Positions 4,589-6,466 of a DNA stretch of 6,466 nt are shown piece by piece. The notes below the pieces were generated by a model, which saw nothing but the letters and a program-made list of their open reading frames with translations, did not search any database and was not told the DNA's origin. A program made the position numbers and the translations under genes. Position 1 is the first letter of the stretch. Each line of letters starts with the position of its first letter. Origin of the DNA: Lentimicrobiaceae bacterium (GTDB lineage: Bacteria > Bacteroidota > Bacteroidia > Bacteroidales > WCHB1-69); assembly GCA_009787485.1 (NCBI GenBank), contig WQWP01000126.1:1-6466 (forward strand), read 5' to 3'.

Positions 4589-5191
4589 ATGGCACCCCTC
4601 AAATCTCAAACCGCATATCTCGTCGCACTCCTGCTCCTCTTCGCTTCCTGCGTAAAAAAGCAAGAAGTTCCTATTCCGAAACCCAAAGGTTATTTCCGCT
4701 TAATCACACCGGAAGTAGCTTATCAACGCTGGGACAGCATCTTTCCTTTTTCTTTCGATTACTCAAAACATGCCACGTTAAGTTTTCAGAGAAAAGAAAA
4801 CAATATCTATTGGATTGATATTCACTATCCTTCACTGTCGGCAACGTTTAAAATGACCTATTATCCCGTTGCCAATAACCTGCATCGTTTGATGTGGAGC
4901 GAGGAAGAACAAGTGATGTTTCATGTAGAGCGAATGATGACCGACGATATTCAGTTTTCTACTGTAAACGACCCTGCTGCGCGGATTTTCGGCAGATTGT
5001 ACGAACTGGAAGGCAAAAACGTAGCCACTCCCTTCAAGTTTTGGCTTACCGATAGCACACATTATTTCGTAAAAGGCACCCTTTACTTCGATTTTGCCCC
5101 AAACAACGATTCATTAGCGCCCATCATTGATTATTTGAGAAGGGATGCTTTGATGATGGTGGAGAGCTGGGGGTGGAGTGGTAAGAGGTAA
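4589..5191 (+). CDS. gldD: Gliding motility lipoprotein GldD
   Basis: 200 residues. A hydrophobic segment (10-19) ends in lipobox LFASC with C21, then a charged VKKQE stretch. The family signature PKPKGYFRL (about 31-39) and the following PFSFDYSKHA region (about 54-63) identify GldD. In Flavobacterium, GldD is an essential lipoprotein of gliding motility, and its family is restricted to Bacteroidota; the biochemical role is not settled, though it is tied to the gliding / type IX secretion machinery. In several Bacteroidota gldD sits near gldE, ssb and mutY. Here the upstream neighbour is nth, another HhH glycosylase, and no gldE is seen in the window. The short distance from the -7 box at 4562-4569 supports this start. 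The 3' end runs into a G-rich, purine-biased tract. Presence of GldD alone does not show that the organism glides. Confidence 0.88.
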   Translation: MAPLKSQTAYLVALLLLFASCVKKQEVPIPKPKGYFRLITPEVAYQRWDSIFPFSFDYSKHATLSFQRKENNIYWIDIHYPSLSATFKMTYYPVANNLHRLMWSEEEQVMFHVERMMTDDIQFSTVNDPAARIFGRLYELEGKNVATPFKFWLTDSTHYFVKGTLYFDFAPNNDSLAPIIDYLRRDALMMVESWGWSGKR

Positions 5192-5218
5192 GAGGGATGA
5201 GGTGTGTGGTGGCTATTG

Positions 5219-5238
5219 CCGTCAGTTTTAACCGACGG
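5219..5238. repeat. CCGTC...GACGG hairpin, possible repeat or terminator
   Basis: CCGTC (5219-5223) pairs with GACGG (5234-5238); GT (5225-5226) pairs with AC (5231-5232) around a 4-base loop. The A5224/C5233 mismatch becomes G-U if the minus strand is transcribed. No T-run follows on the plus strand, so it is a poor classical terminator for gldD. The sequence resembles short palindromes dispersed in other Bacteroidota genomes. Confidence 0.45.
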
Positions 5239-5301
5239 ACATGTAATAAGACAGATATTGTTGCGTTAACATGAATTATTCACAAACTAAATTAAATAGC
5301 T

Positions 5302-5850
5302 ATGAAAAAATGGATTTGTACCGTTTGCGGCTATGTTCACGAAGGAGAACAAGCCCCTGAGTTTTGCCCGCAATGTAAACAACCGCGCGAAAAATTCAAA
5401 TTACTAGAAGAAACCGAAAAATTGGAATGGGCCGACGAACACCGTCTTGGCGTGGCTCAAGGATTAAATGAGGAAGTAGTGGCAGGACTTCGCGCGCACT
5501 TTACCGGCGAAGGCTTGGAAGTAGGTATGTATCTGGCAATGAGCCGCCAGGCAGACCGCGAAGGCTATCCGGAAATTGCAGAAGCCTACAAAAGAATCGC
5601 TTATGAAGAAGCTGAGCATTGCGCACGTTTTGCAGAGCTGCTGGGCGAAGTAGTTTGGGATACCAAAACCAACTTGGAAAAACGGATGTACGCCGAGCAA
5701 GGAGCCTGCGCCGACAAAAAAAGGATTGCTACCTTGGCGAAACAATTAAACTATGATGCCATTCACGACTCGGTGCACGAAATGTGCAAAGATGAAGCGC
5801 GTCACGGACAAGCATTTGAAGGTCTTTACAATAGATACTTCAAAAAGTAA
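5302..5850 (+). CDS. Reverse rubrerythrin (N-terminal rubredoxin, C-terminal diiron domain)
   Basis: 182 residues in two domains. A short rubredoxin-like knuckle comes first, with Fe ligands C6-x2-C9 and C22-x2-C25. A ferritin-like four-helix domain (about 50-180) follows, whose diiron ligands are likely E73, E103 and H106 (EEAEHC), E126 or E132, E160, E165 and H168 (DEARHG). Classical rubrerythrin has the rubredoxin domain at the C-terminus, so this is the 'reverse' order, known from clostridia and anaerobic Bacteroidota. It functions as an NADH-dependent peroxidase that removes hydrogen peroxide through redox partners in the cytoplasm. Expression is probably independent: a TATTGTTG at 5256-5263 is one mismatch from the -7 consensus. 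The ATG at 5302 gives the CxxC motif at the expected position. No rubredoxin oxidoreductase is in the window. It indicates an anaerobic or low-oxygen lifestyle with oxidative-stress defence. Confidence 0.92.
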   Translation: MKKWICTVCGYVHEGEQAPEFCPQCKQPREKFKLLEETEKLEWADEHRLGVAQGLNEEVVAGLRAHFTGEGLEVGMYLAMSRQADREGYPEIAEAYKRIAYEEAEHCARFAELLGEVVWDTKTNLEKRMYAEQGACADKKRIATLAKQLNYDAIHDSVHEMCKDEARHGQAFEGLYNRYFKK

Positions 5851-5866
5851 ATAAAAACAGATTTTG

Positions 5867-6406
5867 TTACCCGTTCCAAATGATTACATCGGAGCGGGTA
5901 CATTTTTCTTCTTGAGATAACTGCGAATTTATACGCTGTAATATTTCGGTTTCCGACAGTTTCGGATTTCGGTTTTTAATGCGCTCAATTCTAACATCTA
6001 ACGGCGCATCCACCACCATAATTTTATCGAAAAACTTTTCTAATCCTGCTTCAAAAATAATGGCGCTCTCTAACATCACGATGTTTGAATCTTGTTGAGA
6101 TGCCCAATCTTCAAAGTTTTGCATGACTAAAGGATGAATAAAGGCTTCTATCTGTTTTCGTTTTTCAAGATCTGAAAAAACGAAAGTTGCTAATTTAGAA
6201 TAATCTAATTGGTTATTGGTAAAACAAACATCTCCATATTTTTCCTTAAAAAAAGCGATAGCTCCCTTAGTATCATACAGTTTTTTAGCTTCTTCATCGG
6301 CATAAAAAACGGGAATACCCATGTCTGAAAACTGTTTCGAGACATAGGTTTTTCCCGTGCCGATTCCGCCGGTAAGGGCAATCTTAGTCTTTTTTTGCGG
6401 GCGCAT
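5867..6406 (-). CDS. coaE: Dephospho-CoA kinase, C-terminally short
   Basis: 179 residues. The P-loop GGIGTGKT is at 13-20, YAD at 35-37 matches the DAD/ADE region of CoaE, the conserved H91-P92 (IHPLV) is in the CoA-binding part, and VVDAPLDVRIERIKNR is the lid region. The enzyme phosphorylates the ribose 3'-hydroxyl of dephospho-CoA with ATP, the last step of coenzyme A synthesis in the cytoplasm. The start overlaps the probable yajC end by 23 bp, which suggests translational coupling. The reading frame stops right after SDVIIWNG, where other Bacteroidota CoaE proteins continue with about 15-20 residues of a terminal helix; family length is usually about 195-205. Catalytic motifs are intact, so activity may persist. 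The gene end lies only 16 bp from the end of the convergent rubrerythrin gene. Confidence 0.93.
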   Translation of the reverse strand: MRPQKKTKIALTGGIGTGKTYVSKQFSDMGIPVFYADEEAKKLYDTKGAIAFFKEKYGDVCFTNNQLDYSKLATFVFSDLEKRKQIEAFIHPLVMQNFEDWASQQDSNIVMLESAIIFEAGLEKFFDKIMVVDAPLDVRIERIKNRNPKLSETEILQRINSQLSQEEKCTRSDVIIWNG

Positions 6407-6466
6407 TCGGATCTACCGCTACGGCTGCTTTTTCTATTCTAAGTTTTGTGCCGTCTTCTACTTCAA
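6384..6466 (-). CDS. yajC: C-terminal end of a probable YajC preprotein translocase subunit
   Basis: Only the last 26 codons are in the window; the 5' part lies to the right. They read EVEDGTKLRIEKAAVAVD, then a PNAPAKKD tail. A strand-rich ending of the form (E)VEDGTxLRIEKxAV with a charged tail is what the cytoplasmic part of YajC shows. YajC assists the SecYEG/SecDF translocon. In Bacteroidota the order nusB, yajC, a YbbR-domain gene, coaE is familiar, which supports the call by neighbourhood, although here no YbbR gene separates it from coaE. The overlap with coaE is 23 bp. The fragment is too short for a firm identification. Confidence 0.5.
   Translation of the reverse strand, partial: EVEDGTKLRIEKAAVAVDPNAPAKKD

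Noticed and set aside
4567..4818. 83-codon open frame starting just before gldD
   Set aside because: It overlaps gldD in another frame. gldD has a lipobox and family motifs, while this frame has none and starts with TTG.
5464..5745. 93-codon minus-strand frame opposite rubrerythrin
   Set aside because: It is antisense to a protein with complete metal-binding motifs, and has no domain or promoter of its own.

Overview
The window looks like a piece of a low-GC Bacteroidota chromosome. Three things point there: a GldD-type gliding-motility lipoprotein, a BspA-type leucine-rich-repeat secreted protein, and repeated matches to the Bacteroidota promoter form (TTG or TTTG near -33, TAnnTTTG near -7) placed just upstream of starts that lack Shine-Dalgarno sequences. 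An N-terminal-rubredoxin ('reverse') rubrerythrin suggests an anaerobe or microaerophile. No tRNA, rRNA, CRISPR array or transposase gene was seen.

Left part (1-1450): the 5' part of a BspA-like surface or secreted protein gene reads leftward and leaves the window. Its unusual GC-rich N-terminal extension carries a hairpin and a tandem heptamer. Upstream is a 431-bp gene-free stretch. It contains an imperfect stem-loop of about 110 nt followed by a good intrinsic terminator, both best read on the minus strand; this is probably an uncharacterised small RNA or an attenuating leader. On the plus strand a well-formed promoter then drives a 51-codon remnant of a PIN-domain gene, cut off at a short CTGCGTG-type repeat.

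Middle (1455-3761): a cyclophilin-type peptidyl-prolyl isomerase lipoprotein converges on era (ribosome-assembly GTPase). Divergent from era is an intact PIN-domain nuclease-like gene followed closely by a 50-codon ORF; together they resemble a toxin-antitoxin pair in toxin-first order.

Right part (3837-6466): nth (endonuclease III) ends inside an 86-bp near-palindromic CTCTGTG repeat. gldD follows with its own promoter next to the repeat. Then come a hairpin repeat, the reverse rubrerythrin, and, converging on it, coaE (dephospho-CoA kinase, C-terminally short). coaE overlaps the end of a probable yajC gene.

Most genes are single-gene housekeeping units with their own promoters. The accessory signal lies in the spaces between them: one candidate structured RNA, two PIN loci (one broken, one intact), and several palindromic repeats that abut or enter gene ends.
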